The notes: generated by a model not told the origin, from the sequence alone. Positions 10,101-18,593 are shown, counted from the first letter of the stretch. The stretch: 64,000 nucleotides of DNA from JAKEFM01 sp035695825 (GCA_035695825.1 DASRRH010000019.1:62001-126000); one strand, 5' to 3'. Program-made: numbers and translations.

Positions 10101-11123
10101 ATCGCCCACGGCCTCGTCGAGTCCAGCGGGGCCGTCGTAGCCGTGCTTCAGCTCGCCGAGAGCGTCCGGGCCGCCAAGGCGGGAGACGGTCTCGGGGAAG
10201 TCGATCGCATCGTCTCCGGTCCGGACGGCGACGGTCGACTCCCCGAGCGGCCCGCCGCCGCGCACGACGAGGCGGCCCTGGACCTCGACGCGCGCGGGGC
10301 CGGGAGCGGAGGGCTCCGTCGCCGTCGCGGGGCGCCGGAGCGGAGTCGAGTCCTGCGGAGGGTTGACCTGATCCTTTGCGGCAGGGCGGGCAGGACCGCG
10401 AGAGGCGGCCACCTTCGAATCCGGCCGGCCCGGTCCCTCGTTGGCTCGCCGAGGCAGGAGCGCGACCATCCCGGCCGCCGCGAGAAGCGCAGCGGCGCCC
10501 AGAGCCGCCTTCGTGCTCGCCTTCATCAGTGCGACCTCCGGCATCGAGAGCCCGGGCCCCGCCGGAGCGACCGGCGGCCCGAACGCGAACGGGGCGAGCG
10601 CGAGGCACCACGCCCGCCGGTCGCCGCCGTGCTCCGCGTCGAGCCGCTCGCGCAACCGCGCATGGGCCCGCCGCAGCCGAGTGCCGACCGTCCCCACGGG
10701 GATCCCCGACCGCCGCGCGATCTCCCGCGGCGGCAGCGCCTCGAAGTACCGGAGGAGGACCGTCCTCCGGTACGGCTCCTCGAGGGAGAGGACCGTCTCG
10801 ACCAACCTTCGGCGCGCCTCCTCTCGGCCGACGATCTCCTCGGTCGAGGGGAGTGCCTCCGGGCGCGCCGCTCCCCGCTCCCGGCGGGCCCGCCGCCCGG
10901 CGGCCCGGCCGGACCGAAAGGCGAAGTTCCGCACGACCCGGGCGAGCCACGCCTTCGGCGAACGCAATCCCGCCGGCGCTCCTTCGAGCGCGGCGACCCA
11001 GGCGTCCTGCGCGGCGTCCTCCGCGAGCGCGGCGTCCTCGATCAGGCTCCGCGCGAGCGCCCGGACGAACGGCTCGTGGGCGAGCAGGCGCTCGAGGGGC
11101 TCGAAAGAGGGTTCGGATTCCAT
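7104..11123 (-). CDS. ECF sigma factor fused to a membrane-anchored beta-repeat ectodomain
   Basis: A 1,339-residue single polypeptide. Sigma region 2 lies at about residues 13-78 (LAEDAAQDAWVAALEG, then PKAWLARVVRNFAF). Region 4 lies at about 105-165 (LSLEEPYRRTVLLRYFEALP, then EIARRSGIPVGTVGTRLRRA). After a Pro/Gly-rich linker, residues 204-223 form one membrane span. The remaining ~1,100 residues are predicted outside and consist of many carboxypeptidase-regulatory-like repeats (ISGRVLDGNGRGIAGAVLEA, ITGRVVDAERRPAEGLAVIV and others). The frame is continuous, with no internal stop or frameshift, and codon use is uniform, so the fusion looks genuine. The layout implies a sigma factor tethered to the inner face of the membrane by its own sensor. 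Release by proteolysis, or activity while tethered, are both inferences. No anti-sigma gene is adjacent. Confidence 0.9.
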   Translation of the reverse strand: MESEPSFEPLERLLAHEPFVRALARSLIEDAALAEDAAQDAWVAALEGAPAGLRSPKAWLARVVRNFAFRSGRAAGRRARRERGAARPEALPSTEEIVGREEARRRLVETVLSLEEPYRRTVLLRYFEALPPREIARRSGIPVGTVGTRLRRAHARLRERLDAEHGGDRRAWCLALAPFAFGPPVAPAGPGLSMPEVALMKASTKAALGAAALLAAAGMVALLPRRANEGPGRPDSKVAASRGPARPAAKDQVNPPQDSTPLRRPATATEPSAPGPARVEVQGRLVVRGGGPLGESTVAVRTGDDAIDFPETVSRLGGPDALGELKHGYDGPAGLDEAVGDVGGWKAAFETAAAAEGSFALAIPSDLPEFRFEVKADFALYDSDERFRPDDPRLREGVTLLLDPAGKVEGSIRTASGSPPRNGRVSRFDVGQGMRLRAEAADANGRFAIRGLGPGRHSFGAGGEGGGPVARLDVAVRAGGTTRLDFDLPAESWISGRVLDGNGRGIAGAVLEARGGVEIVRGIPADWFHGLRHGRSRTGAGGRFRIGSLLPGVHAIQVSAEGFLPGFRGPIEVPAGGGSEGVEIVLESGHRITGRVVDAERRPAEGLAVIVVPDLDAAKRRNLDDAKLRSFRQRASTAADGSFSISGLDAAPLIVLVRKGGTPLAERREVEPDTEGLELVVGRPTGIAGSVRDSSGNPLQSFRIVPLRVVLTSFGGTVMGREGEERPGREFCSEDGSFEWTGLETGTFDFRAEARGLVARTLADVEVTPGETRRGLEFRLEPGATILGRAVERGTGAAVTGARVDVLPEDRLSPDRRRRGSPAANTGEDGTFEVSGLPPGGTRLVIAHEDFVEVTTVAVEGRAGETVEGILVELPRGGVVEGLAVGEDGVPFARGSAVAIPSQFRGGMLRGFPIDEQGRFRIGGLASGRYRVEANPKWAGSTPYEEIEKRRLSTLVDVEEGKVATVEFYRPPRGGAVVRGRVVQGGEGVLGLVVRVEPLASRHDPEESFARYQQLKARSGEDGAFRIEGVPEGEAKVSVQQIGGSARIAAGLSVRRRIHVPAEGEVVCDFSVPSGVISGRVVSGGSPVAGIFVHASRVAALPDDTEWSVNDMTDEGGRYSLGCLPAGSYAIFAGGRTRGMDRPTDEVLPTTKEARLTEGGRAVVDFEVEHGGTALVEVRGPSGSPAAGVRVWVGPVAGAREGLEGGAEWVTDRGGLARVKGLRPGFSVATVLRASPFAATFSDEKEVRLEEEARFTLDLREGTRVRVRVVDGTGAPLGTERVILRDSRGWAIPAQSEGGAWTVVVLPGDYAVEVSAPSRERKSVPARVGDAPVDLEIGL

Positions 11124-11220
11124 CCGCGTCCGCAGACGAGATCCCGCCGGCCACGGATTCGAGTCCCATCGTGCCGTCCGCCGCGGAGGGACGCACCCCC
11201 TCCGAGCGGAGGGACAGGGG

Positions 11221-13602
11221 CTACGACCTCACCCGCACGTCCGCGAAGCCGGCCTCGGCGTCCTGGACCACGAGCCCGATCTGGCCCCGGCGCTCGCGCG
11301 CGGGGAGGGGGAGGCTCCCGAGGGACTTCCCGTCGAGGAGGAACTCCGCCCCCTCGTCGGAGAGCTCGACGGCGAGCCGCAGCGGGACTCCCTTTCGGAT
11401 CCTCGCGGGGCCGAAGTCGCGGAGGGTCTTCCACTCGCGCTCGAGGCGGGAGACGTCGACGAGCCCCCCCTTCGACACGCCGAAGATCGTGATCCCGGTC
11501 TCCGCGTTCGCGCCGAAGGCGATCCCGATGAAGGCCTCCTCCGACGTCAGGTTCGGACGGACCGCGACCTCGAGACGGAGCGGCTCCGCCCACTCGTCGC
11601 GGTGGAAGAGGAAGGAGGGCCCCTTCGACTCGCCGCGCACGGCCTCCCCCTCGGCCTTCCACTCCGGCGCGCCCTCCCAGTGGGTGAGGCCCTCGTCGAT
11701 CGGGAGCCGCCGCCACCGCCGCCCGTCGACGCCGGTCGAGCGCACGATCTCCGAGCGTCGAGCGCGGAGGCTCGGGTCGGCACCGAGGACCCCGGACGCG
11801 GACTGGAGGACGCGCAGGGCGAGGCGCGGGAATCCGGCCGACGCGTACGCCTCGGCCGTGGTTGCGGCCGCCTTGCTCATCCCCGCGAACGCCGCGGTCA
11901 GGCCGTCCGCGAGGGGCTTGTCGATCGCCGCCATCTTCCGGATGCAGCCTTCGACGAACGGATCGCCCGCCGAGGCGCCGGAGCCCGCGATCGCCTGGCG
12001 GAGGTGGAGCACGGCGGCGTCTCTCCGCTTCAGCTCCGCCTCGACGTCGGCCAGCTCGGCGAGGGCGCTCGCGTCGTCCGGGCGCTTGCGGAGCGCCCAC
12101 CGGTAGCTCTCGACCGCCGCCTCCCGCTTGCCCCGCGCGCGCTGCTTGCGCGAGCGCTCGACGAGGACGCCCGCCTTCTCCGAGGGACCGAAGTGGATCG
12201 CGAAGAGGTCGAGGACCCAGCGGCGGAATCGCCCCTCGAAGGCCTCGAAGCTCTCGATCCCGGGCTGCTTCGCCTTCTTCACGAAGAAGGAGACGAACCG
12301 TTCGAAGGGGTCGTGCTTCCCCCCCGTCCGGTAGGCGTCGAGGAAGTCGCCGTACGTCGACCGGTAGACGCGCTCGCACGCCTCGTCCTCGTAGTTGTGG
12401 AGGAAGTAGACGAGGGCCCAGCCGAGCCCGTAGTACTCACCCGGGTAGGAGCCCTCCTCGTAGAAGGAGACGAGCTCCCGCAGCGTCGGCTTCCCCTGGT
12501 CGAGGGCCTCGCGCGCCTCGAGGAGGCGGAGGTCCGGGACGAGGTTCGTCTCGACCGAGCCGTTCGGGAGGAGCCGCGCCCCTTCGAAGTAGGAGGCGGT
12601 CCCCTCGTTCAGCCAGCCGGGGACGAGGTCGGCCGAGATCATGTGGGTGAACTGGTGCGACGACTCGTGGAAGAGCGTCTCCCAGAGGACGGACAGGGGC
12701 CGCCCCTCCGAGCGCGGGTCGTAGGTCGAGACCCGGTTGTCGTCCGGGGCGTAGAAGCCCTCGACGCTCGCCGCGGGGCTCCCCTCGAGGCGGTCGAACT
12801 CCGCGCGCGTGCGGTAGACGCGCAGGACGCATCGGGCCGTCCCGCCCCCCCGCTCCTTGTGGCGGAAGACGGTCCGGTAGAAGCGGTTCATCTGCTCCAT
12901 CGCGGAGGAGATCTGCTCCGCCGTGGAGCGGGGGAGGTTCGTGATCGCGGTGTAGTTCGGGCTCTTGACCTCCCACGCGCGCTCCCAGGACGCGTGGGTC
13001 GCGTCCTCGCGCGCGGCGCGCTCGGGGGAGACCTTGCCACCGGCCTTCGCGGGGACGTCGAGGCCGGTCTCGAGGAGCGACTCGACGACCTTCCGCTGCG
13101 CGTAGAGGCGGTCGAGGGCCGCGCGCGCCTTCCCGTCGAGGGGCGTCCCCGCGCAGCGACCGTAGAGGTCGACGGCGTTCGCGGGGAGCCCGCGGCTCGC
13201 GCACCCCTCGCCGAGACGGAAGAGCGTCCCGGCGCAGTCGCGGAGCATCGTCGCGCCCTTCCCCTGGAGCGGGTCGAGCGCGCCGAGGCGGCGCTGGAGC
13301 GCGTCCAGGAGGGCTTTCCTCTCCGGGATCTCGGCGGCGAGGTCGGCCGCGATCGAGGCGTAGGCGAACGCCTCGTCGCGCCGGCCGAGCGCTTCGGCCG
13401 CCTTCGAGGCGGTCTCGAGGAGGTCGAGGTCCTCCGGCGCGAACTCGAGGGCGGTCTCGGCCTCCGCGAACGCCTCTTCGGCCTTCCCCTCCGCGAGGAG
13501 GGCGATCGGGCGGGCGAGTCGGGGCGGGTCGGGCTTCCGCCCGGAGGCGGGCGCCGGGGTCTGGCCGAGCAGGGGCGCGACGAGGAGAAGGATCGGACCC
13601 AT
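11221..13602 (-). CDS. Exported gluzincin-like peptidase with TPR and C-terminal jelly-roll-like domain
   Basis: A 793-residue protein. The first 18 residues are a signal peptide (MGPILLLVAPLLGQTPA). TPR-like helices follow, then a metallopeptidase core with HESSH (H312, E313, H316) and a downstream glutamate in NEGTASYFEG (E333). That zinc-site arrangement belongs to the gluzincin/peptidase MA group, close to DUF1570-type proteins known from Planctomycetota. A second set of TPR-like helices covers about 480-560. The C-terminal ~170 residues read like a concanavalin/LamG-type beta sandwich (RLEVAVRPNL, then GQIGLVVQDAEAGFADVRV). Substrate unknown. The gene follows birA on the same strand after 121 bp and is probably transcribed separately. 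Confidence 0.8.
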   Translation of the reverse strand: MGPILLLVAPLLGQTPAPASGRKPDPPRLARPIALLAEGKAEEAFAEAETALEFAPEDLDLLETASKAAEALGRRDEAFAYASIAADLAAEIPERKALLDALQRRLGALDPLQGKGATMLRDCAGTLFRLGEGCASRGLPANAVDLYGRCAGTPLDGKARAALDRLYAQRKVVESLLETGLDVPAKAGGKVSPERAAREDATHASWERAWEVKSPNYTAITNLPRSTAEQISSAMEQMNRFYRTVFRHKERGGGTARCVLRVYRTRAEFDRLEGSPAASVEGFYAPDDNRVSTYDPRSEGRPLSVLWETLFHESSHQFTHMISADLVPGWLNEGTASYFEGARLLPNGSVETNLVPDLRLLEAREALDQGKPTLRELVSFYEEGSYPGEYYGLGWALVYFLHNYEDEACERVYRSTYGDFLDAYRTGGKHDPFERFVSFFVKKAKQPGIESFEAFEGRFRRWVLDLFAIHFGPSEKAGVLVERSRKQRARGKREAAVESYRWALRKRPDDASALAELADVEAELKRRDAAVLHLRQAIAGSGASAGDPFVEGCIRKMAAIDKPLADGLTAAFAGMSKAAATTAEAYASAGFPRLALRVLQSASGVLGADPSLRARRSEIVRSTGVDGRRWRRLPIDEGLTHWEGAPEWKAEGEAVRGESKGPSFLFHRDEWAEPLRLEVAVRPNLTSEEAFIGIAFGANAETGITIFGVSKGGLVDVSRLEREWKTLRDFGPARIRKGVPLRLAVELSDEGAEFLLDGKSLGSLPLPARERRGQIGLVVQDAEAGFADVRVRS

Positions 13603-13723
13603 GGGCGCCGGCGTCTCCGCGCGCGCGGGGTCGCCGCTCCGCGGCTATCGTCCCGCGTCCGGGACGAAGCGCCACCCCCCGGTCCGGGGCTTCCGCCCCG
13701 ACCGCGAGGAGCGCTCGCCCCGC

Positions 13724-14563
13724 TCAGCCCGGGGCGAGGACGGTGACGCTCTCGCAGGGGTGCGTCATCAGGCCCGCGGGCCCCGCCAGGCGCACGCCCT
13801 GGTCGAACGAGAGGCCGGAGAGCTCTCCCTGATAACGCCTCCCGCCCGCCACGACGATCACGGGGCGGTGGCGCAGGCCAAGCCGGTCGAGAAAGGCGTC
13901 GGCGAGCGCCGCCGACTCCCCGGCGCGCAGCTGCGCGGCGCGCCGGTCAAGCGCCTCGAGGAAGAGCGCCGCGCACTCGGGGAGGTCGACGGGCATCCCG
14001 CGCTCGATGGCGATCGACGTCGCGGTCGAGCGGAGATCCCGCGGGAAGTCGATGGGGGTCTGGTTCAGGTTGATCCCGACGCCGACGACGTAGGCGGGCG
14101 CCCCGCCCGGACCCGCGCACGCCTCGATCAGGATCCCCGCGACCTTGCGCCCCTCGACGAGGACGTCGTTCGGCCACTTGATCGTCGTCGGCACGCTCAG
14201 GAGGGGGGCGACCGCATCGGCGACGGCGAGCGCGGCCGTCGCGGTGACGGCGGCGGCGGGCCAGGAGCCCGCCGAGAGGATTACCGAGCCGAGGAGGGAG
14301 CTTCCCGGGGGCGCGACCCACGGGCGGCCGGCCCGGCCGCGCCCGCGTTGCTGGTGGAGGGCGAGGATGGTCCGGCCGTCGAGGGAGGCGACGTCGGCGG
14401 CGGCTCCGACCGCGGCGCGAGCGAGGTCGTTCGTGGACGCGACCGACGGATGGACTTCGAGAGCCCGGCCGACCCGCTCGGTCTTCAGGCGCGCGCGGAG
14501 GGCCTCGGCGAGCGCGAGCGCGGCTTCGGTGGAAGGATTCGACCCGAAGCCCGCCCGGCTCAC
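13724..14563 (-). CDS. birA: Biotin--[acetyl-CoA-carboxylase] ligase
   Basis: A 279-residue cytoplasmic enzyme that forms biotinyl-5'-AMP and transfers biotin to the carrier lysine of biotin-dependent carboxylases. Visible signatures are the ATP/biotin loop GRGRAGRPW (residues 74-82), STND at 43-46 (the biotin pocket entry), and KWPNDVLVEGRKVAGILIE in the central domain; a short C-terminal SH3-like domain follows. There is no N-terminal helix-turn-helix, so this is a class I ligase without repressor function. The start is GTG 14563, overlapping the stop of the sigma factor gene by 4 nt; this forms the third cistron of apt-sigma-birA. Confidence 0.93.
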   Translation of the reverse strand: MSRAGFGSNPSTEAALALAEALRARLKTERVGRALEVHPSVASTNDLARAAVGAAADVASLDGRTILALHQQRGRGRAGRPWVAPPGSSLLGSVILSAGSWPAAAVTATAALAVADAVAPLLSVPTTIKWPNDVLVEGRKVAGILIEACAGPGGAPAYVVGVGINLNQTPIDFPRDLRSTATSIAIERGMPVDLPECAALFLEALDRRAAQLRAGESAALADAFLDRLGLRHRPVIVVAGGRRYQGELSGLSFDQGVRLAGPAGLMTHPCESVTVLAPG

Positions 14564-15525
14564 GAGAAGAGCGAGGACTTGACGTTGAGGAAGCGGCGGC
14601 GGAGCCGCTCCATCACGTTGCTGTGGATCTGGCAGACGCGGGACTCCGTGAGGGAGAGGAGCTCCCCGATCTCCCGCATCGTGAGATTCTGCTCGTAGTA
14701 GAGCCGGAGGATGTACTGCTCCTTCTCCGTGAGCGTCCGCAGGAGGTGGTCCATGACGTCCCGGCGCTGGAGGAGCGCGAGCGTGTCGGGACTCTTGCGG
14801 TCCTCGAGCACGTCGAGCTTCTCCATCGGGTGGTCCTCCTCGTCGTCCCACGCGTCCGAGAGGGAGAAGATCGCGCGCGGGCACGCCTCGCGCAGCTCAC
14901 TCTGGATCTGCTCGAGGTCGAGGCCGAGGCGCTTGGCGAGCTCGACGGTGGTGGGCTCGCGCCCGTAGCGGCTCTGGAGCTCCTGCCAGGCGCGCTCGAG
15001 GCGGCTCGCCTTGACGCGCACGAGCCGCGGCACCCAGTCCTGCGAGCGCAGCTCGTCGAGGATCGCGCCGCGGATGCGCGTCGTGCAGTAGGTCTTGAAC
15101 TTGATCCCGCGGGAGAGGTCGAATCCGTCGATCGCGTCCATCAGGCCGAAGAGGCCCGCCGAGCAGAGGTCGTCGAGCTCGATCGACTTCGGCAGCGTCT
15201 GGAGGAGGCGCTCCGAGATGTACCGCACCATCGGGTAGTACTTCTCGATCAGGCGGTTGCGCAGCTCCGTGTCCCCGGTCTTCTTGTACTGGCGCCACAG
15301 CTCGTCCGTCGTCTTCTGGTCGGGATCCTCCTTCGCCTTCCTCGGGGGCCCGCTGCCGGAGCGGGGGATCGGGGGGAGAGGCCGCAGGGGCGGGGGGATG
15401 CGGCGGGGGGGCGCCGCGGGCGAGGAGGAAGCACGGAGCAAGGGGACTCCTTCTTCGGCGGGTCGGCTCTTATCGGCGTCGGGCTTCGGCTTCTTGAACT
15501 TTCCTCCCACGTCGCCCCCTCTCAC
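14560..15525 (-). CDS. FliA/WhiG-family (sigma-28 type) RNA polymerase sigma factor
   Basis: A 321-residue protein. After a Pro-rich disordered leader of ~75 residues come regions 2, 3 and 4. Region 2 has LCSAGLFGLMDAIDGFD and FKTYCTTRIRGAILDELRS, followed by DWVPRLVR, the hallmark of the FliA/WhiG/SigD group. Region 4 ends with LTMREIGELLSLTESRVCQI. The family usually drives flagellar or sporulation genes, but no flagellar gene is present here. The GTG start (15525) overlaps the apt stop by 4 nt; a second GTG 15 nt inside follows a GAGGGGG and could be the real start. The placement between apt and birA looks fixed by translational coupling rather than by function. No anti-sigma (FlgM-like) gene is visible. 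Confidence 0.92.
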   Translation of the reverse strand: MRGGDVGGKFKKPKPDADKSRPAEEGVPLLRASSSPAAPPRRIPPPLRPLPPIPRSGSGPPRKAKEDPDQKTTDELWRQYKKTGDTELRNRLIEKYYPMVRYISERLLQTLPKSIELDDLCSAGLFGLMDAIDGFDLSRGIKFKTYCTTRIRGAILDELRSQDWVPRLVRVKASRLERAWQELQSRYGREPTTVELAKRLGLDLEQIQSELREACPRAIFSLSDAWDDEEDHPMEKLDVLEDRKSPDTLALLQRRDVMDHLLRTLTEKEQYILRLYYEQNLTMREIGELLSLTESRVCQIHSNVMERLRRRFLNVKSSLFS

Positions 15526-16037
15526 AAGCGCAGGAGGGAGTGGACCGGCGTCCCCTTCAGCCGGTCGCGGCCCTTCAAGAAGCCGAGCTCGATCACGAAC
15601 GAGCACGCCTCGACCTTCGCGCCGAGGCCCCGCACGAGCCGGCCGCAAGCCTCCGCGGTCCCCCCCGTCGCGAGGAGGTCGTCGACGAGGAGGACCGACT
15701 CCCCCGAGCGGAGAGCGTCCGCGTGGATCTCGATCGCATCGCTCCCGTACTCGAGCTCGTAGGAGGCCGAGAGCGTCCTCCAAGGGAGCTTCCGCGGCTT
15801 GCGGACCGGGACGAACCCGACCCCCATCCGGACCGCGAGGGCGGCGGCGAAGATGAACCCCCGCGACTCGACCCCGACGATCGCGTCGATCTTCCTGCCG
15901 CGGATCGGTTCGCCGAGCCCCTCGACGGCCTCGGCGAACCCTTTCGCGTCGCGCAGGAGCGGGGTGATGTCCTTGAAGACGATTCCCGGCTTCGGGAAGT
16001 CGGGGACGTCGCGGATCAGTCGCTGGAGGTCGGTCAT
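15522..16037 (-). CDS. apt: Adenine phosphoribosyltransferase
   Basis: A 171-residue protein, the normal length for the family. It salvages adenine by making AMP from adenine and PRPP in the cytoplasm. The PRPP-binding motif VLLVDDLLATGGTA is intact, and the N-terminal signatures PDFPKPGIVFKDITPLL and VGVESRGFIF are typical. It is the first gene of a minus-strand operon with a FliA-type sigma factor and birA, each joined by a 4-nt overlap. The promoter must lie in the 150 bp shared with the divergent VIT/VWA gene. Confidence 0.96.
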   Translation of the reverse strand: MTDLQRLIRDVPDFPKPGIVFKDITPLLRDAKGFAEAVEGLGEPIRGRKIDAIVGVESRGFIFAAALAVRMGVGFVPVRKPRKLPWRTLSASYELEYGSDAIEIHADALRSGESVLLVDDLLATGGTAEACGRLVRGLGAKVEACSFVIELGFLKGRDRLKGTPVHSLLRL

Positions 16038-16187
16038 GCGGGGGCGGGGGGCTCAATTTAGCCGGCAAGGGTCCCCTGCGGAACGCGCTGCCGGAGCCCC
16101 CGCGAACCGATCGTCCCCTCCTGCGTCGGAGGGAGGCGTGCGGGGCGGTCCGCCCCCGGCCCTGTGGCTCTTCGAATGGAAACCACC

Positions 16188-18518
16188 ATGAAGCCGCTGC
16201 GTCTCCTCGGGTTCGCGCTCCTCGTCGCGGGGGGGGTCTCCGGAGGCTCCTCCGCCCAGGACGTCCCCCGACCCCTCCCTCCCTTCCTTCCGCACCCTCC
16301 GATCCGGCCTCCTTTCCCGGTCGTCACCCTCGAGTCGTTGAGGGGTACGGCGAGGATCGTCGACGGCTTGGCGACGACCGAGATCGAGCAGGTCTTCCGG
16401 AACCGCGGGCCCGTCCCGGCCGAGGAGGAGTACCTCTTCCCGCTGCCGGACGGCGCGGTCGCCTCGGACCTCTCCCTCTGGGTCGACGGCAAGGAGGTGA
16501 AGGGAGAGCTCCTCGACCGCGACCGCGCCCGCTCGATCTACGAGGGGATCGTGCGCCGCAACCGCGATCCCGCGCTCCTCGAGTGGGCGGGGAGCGGCTG
16601 CGTTCGGCTCGCCGCCTTCCCTGTCCCGCCGGGGGGCGAGGCGAAGGTGCGCCTGCGCTACGCGAGCCTCGTCCCGACGGCTGCCGGGGCCTTCGAGTAC
16701 CGGTTCCCCCTGAACCTCGCGCCGATCGCGCGCGGGGGGTTGCGCTCCCTCGTCGTGGACGTCTCCCTCGAGTCCTCGCGCCCGCTCTCGGCGATCTACT
16801 CTCCGACGCATCCGGTCGAGGTGCGCCGCGAAGGGGACAAGAAGGCTCGCGTCACCCTCGAGGCGGGCAACGTCGCCGCCGACCGCGACCTGCGGATCCT
16901 CTTCGCTCCCGCGGAAAAGGAGTTCGGATTCCTGTTCCTCGGACACCGCCGGTCGGGGGAGGAGGGCTTCTTCACGGCGCTGTTCGCCCCCCGGTTCGAC
17001 CTCGCCGAGACCCGGGTGCAGGCGAAGGACCTGACGGTGGTGATGGACACCTCCGGCAGCATGGCGGGGGAGAAGATCGAGCAGGCGAAGGGGGCGCTGC
17101 GGCACGTGATCGGGAGGCTGCGTCCCGGCGACCGCTTCAACCTGATCCGGTTCTCCTCGGAGGCGGAGTCGTTCCGCGACGGCCCCGTCGAGGCGACCGG
17201 GGAGAACCTGGAGGCCGCTCGCGCGTGGATCGGCCGCATCGAGGCGCGCGGGGGGACGAACATCGACGAGGGGCTCGCGAAGGCCCTCGCGGTGGCGAAG
17301 ACCGAGGGGAGGCTGGCGCTCGTCTTCTTCGTGACGGACGGGCTGCCGACGGTGGGGGTGACGGAGGAGAAGGCGATCCTCGGAAACGCCCGCTCCCGCA
17401 ACGGCGCGGGAGCCCGGATCTTCGTGTTCGGGGTGGGGAACGACGTGAACACGAGGCTGCTCGACACCCTTGCCGAGGAGACGCGGGCGGCCCGGGAGTA
17501 CGTGCGCGGGGGGGAGGACATCGAGGTCAAGGTCTCGGCGCTCGTGGACAAGGTCTCGAGCCCGGTGCTCTCGGACGTGACGGTCTCCTGCGAGGGGGCG
17601 GAGGCGTTCGACGTCTACCCGCGGGCGATGCCCGACCTGTTCAAGGGCTCCCAGCTCGTGGTCGTCGGGCGCTACCGGGGCGAGGGGAGAAAGACCGTGC
17701 GCCTCGCCGGTCGATTCGGGGATGCAAAGCGCGAGTGGATCTACGAGGTCGATCTTCCTCGGCTCGAGGATCGGAACGACTCGGTGCGGCAGGTGTGGGC
17801 CTCACGGAAGGTGAGCTTCCTCCTCGACGACATCCGGATGGCGGGGGAGAGCAAGGAGCTGATCGACGAGATCCGACGGCTCGGCCGCGAACACGGGATC
17901 GTCACCCCTTACACCTCCTTCCTCGTCGTCGAGGAAGGCCAGCGACTCGCCGCGGCGCGAGGCGTGATCGGCGGCGGAGGCGCGGGAATCCGTTTCGCCG
18001 ATCTCGACGGCGACGGCCGTCCGGACGTTCCGATGGGAGGGACGGGCGGGATGGAGGAGTCCCCCGCCCTGCTCGATTCGCTCGTGGGTCTCGCCCGCCG
18101 GGAGCGCGCCGACGCCGACGAGGCCGAGAAGGACCTGAAGTCCCTCGGCGACTTGACCTCGGGCGGCGACGCCGTCGACGGGAGCCGGCGGGTTCTCGAG
18201 GGGAAGCTCGCGTTCGCTCCCCCCTCCGCGCCCGCTCCGACCGCCGAGAACGTGGCGCGCTTCTCCGGTCTCGCGGGTCGGGCCATGGCGGCGGAGACGT
18301 TCGTCCGCCGCGCCGGCGGGAAGGTCTTCCACCTCGTCGGCTCGGTCTGGGTCGACTCGAGGCTCACGGAGAAGGACCGGGACCGCGTGACGCGGATCTC
18401 CTTCGCCTCGGACGAGTACTTCGCCCTCCTCGCGCGGGAGCCCGGGCTCGCCCCGATCTTCGCGCTCGGGGAGCGCGTGCTCGTCGAGTGGAAGGGGACC
18501 TTCTACGAGGTGAAGTAA
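16188..18518 (+). CDS. Exported VIT and von Willebrand A domain protein
   Basis: A 776-residue protein starting at ATG 16188, which gives a clean signal peptide ending near SSAQD; in-frame GTG 16164 and ATG 16176 would only lengthen the N-region. A VIT domain spans about residues 45-170 (VTLESLRGTARIVDGLATTE, then RNRGPVPAEEEYLFPLP). The VWA domain begins at 281 with a complete MIDAS DxSxS (D287, S289, S291 in DTSGSM) and continues with GGTNIDEGLAKAL and FVTDGLPTVG. This resembles inter-alpha-trypsin-inhibitor heavy-chain-like bacterial proteins, which bind ligands through a metal ion. After the VWA fold a loop contains DLDGDGRPDVP, a calcium-loop-like motif. Role unknown; location is the periplasm or the cell surface. 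Confidence 0.87.
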   Translation: MKPLRLLGFALLVAGGVSGGSSAQDVPRPLPPFLPHPPIRPPFPVVTLESLRGTARIVDGLATTEIEQVFRNRGPVPAEEEYLFPLPDGAVASDLSLWVDGKEVKGELLDRDRARSIYEGIVRRNRDPALLEWAGSGCVRLAAFPVPPGGEAKVRLRYASLVPTAAGAFEYRFPLNLAPIARGGLRSLVVDVSLESSRPLSAIYSPTHPVEVRREGDKKARVTLEAGNVAADRDLRILFAPAEKEFGFLFLGHRRSGEEGFFTALFAPRFDLAETRVQAKDLTVVMDTSGSMAGEKIEQAKGALRHVIGRLRPGDRFNLIRFSSEAESFRDGPVEATGENLEAARAWIGRIEARGGTNIDEGLAKALAVAKTEGRLALVFFVTDGLPTVGVTEEKAILGNARSRNGAGARIFVFGVGNDVNTRLLDTLAEETRAAREYVRGGEDIEVKVSALVDKVSSPVLSDVTVSCEGAEAFDVYPRAMPDLFKGSQLVVVGRYRGEGRKTVRLAGRFGDAKREWIYEVDLPRLEDRNDSVRQVWASRKVSFLLDDIRMAGESKELIDEIRRLGREHGIVTPYTSFLVVEEGQRLAAARGVIGGGGAGIRFADLDGDGRPDVPMGGTGGMEESPALLDSLVGLARRERADADEAEKDLKSLGDLTSGGDAVDGSRRVLEGKLAFAPPSAPAPTAENVARFSGLAGRAMAAETFVRRAGGKVFHLVGSVWVDSRLTEKDRDRVTRISFASDEYFALLAREPGLAPIFALGERVLVEWKGTFYEVK

Positions 18519-18528
18519 CCCCAGAGGC

Positions 18529-18558
18529 TTGAGCGATCCTCTCCCGGGGCCCTAGAAT
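18529..18558 (+). promoter_or_regulatory. Sigma-70-like promoter for the rph-rdgB-lepA-lepB operon
   Basis: TTGAGC at 18529-18534 and TAGAAT at 18553-18558 are separated by 18 bp. They match the -35/-10 consensus well for such GC-rich DNA and lie about 60 bp before the rph start. Confidence 0.4.
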
Positions 18559-18573
18559 CCGTTCCCCTCGCCA

Positions 18574-18593
18574 GGGACCCCGACCGGGGTCCC
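18574..18593 (+). terminator. Strong GC hairpin between the promoter and rph
   Basis: GGGACCCC, loop GACC, GGGGTCCC: 8 perfect base pairs, followed by CATTTCGTTC. It may end the upstream VIT/VWA transcript or, because it lies after the predicted promoter, act in the rph leader. Confidence 0.4.

Noticed and set aside
6501..11492. A 1,663-codon open frame on the plus strand
   Set aside because: It is antisense to the sigma-fusion gene and the HNH tail. Its translation is Arg/Pro/Gly-rich without domains, while the minus strand has clear sigma and repeat motifs. GC-rich DNA makes such long shadows common.
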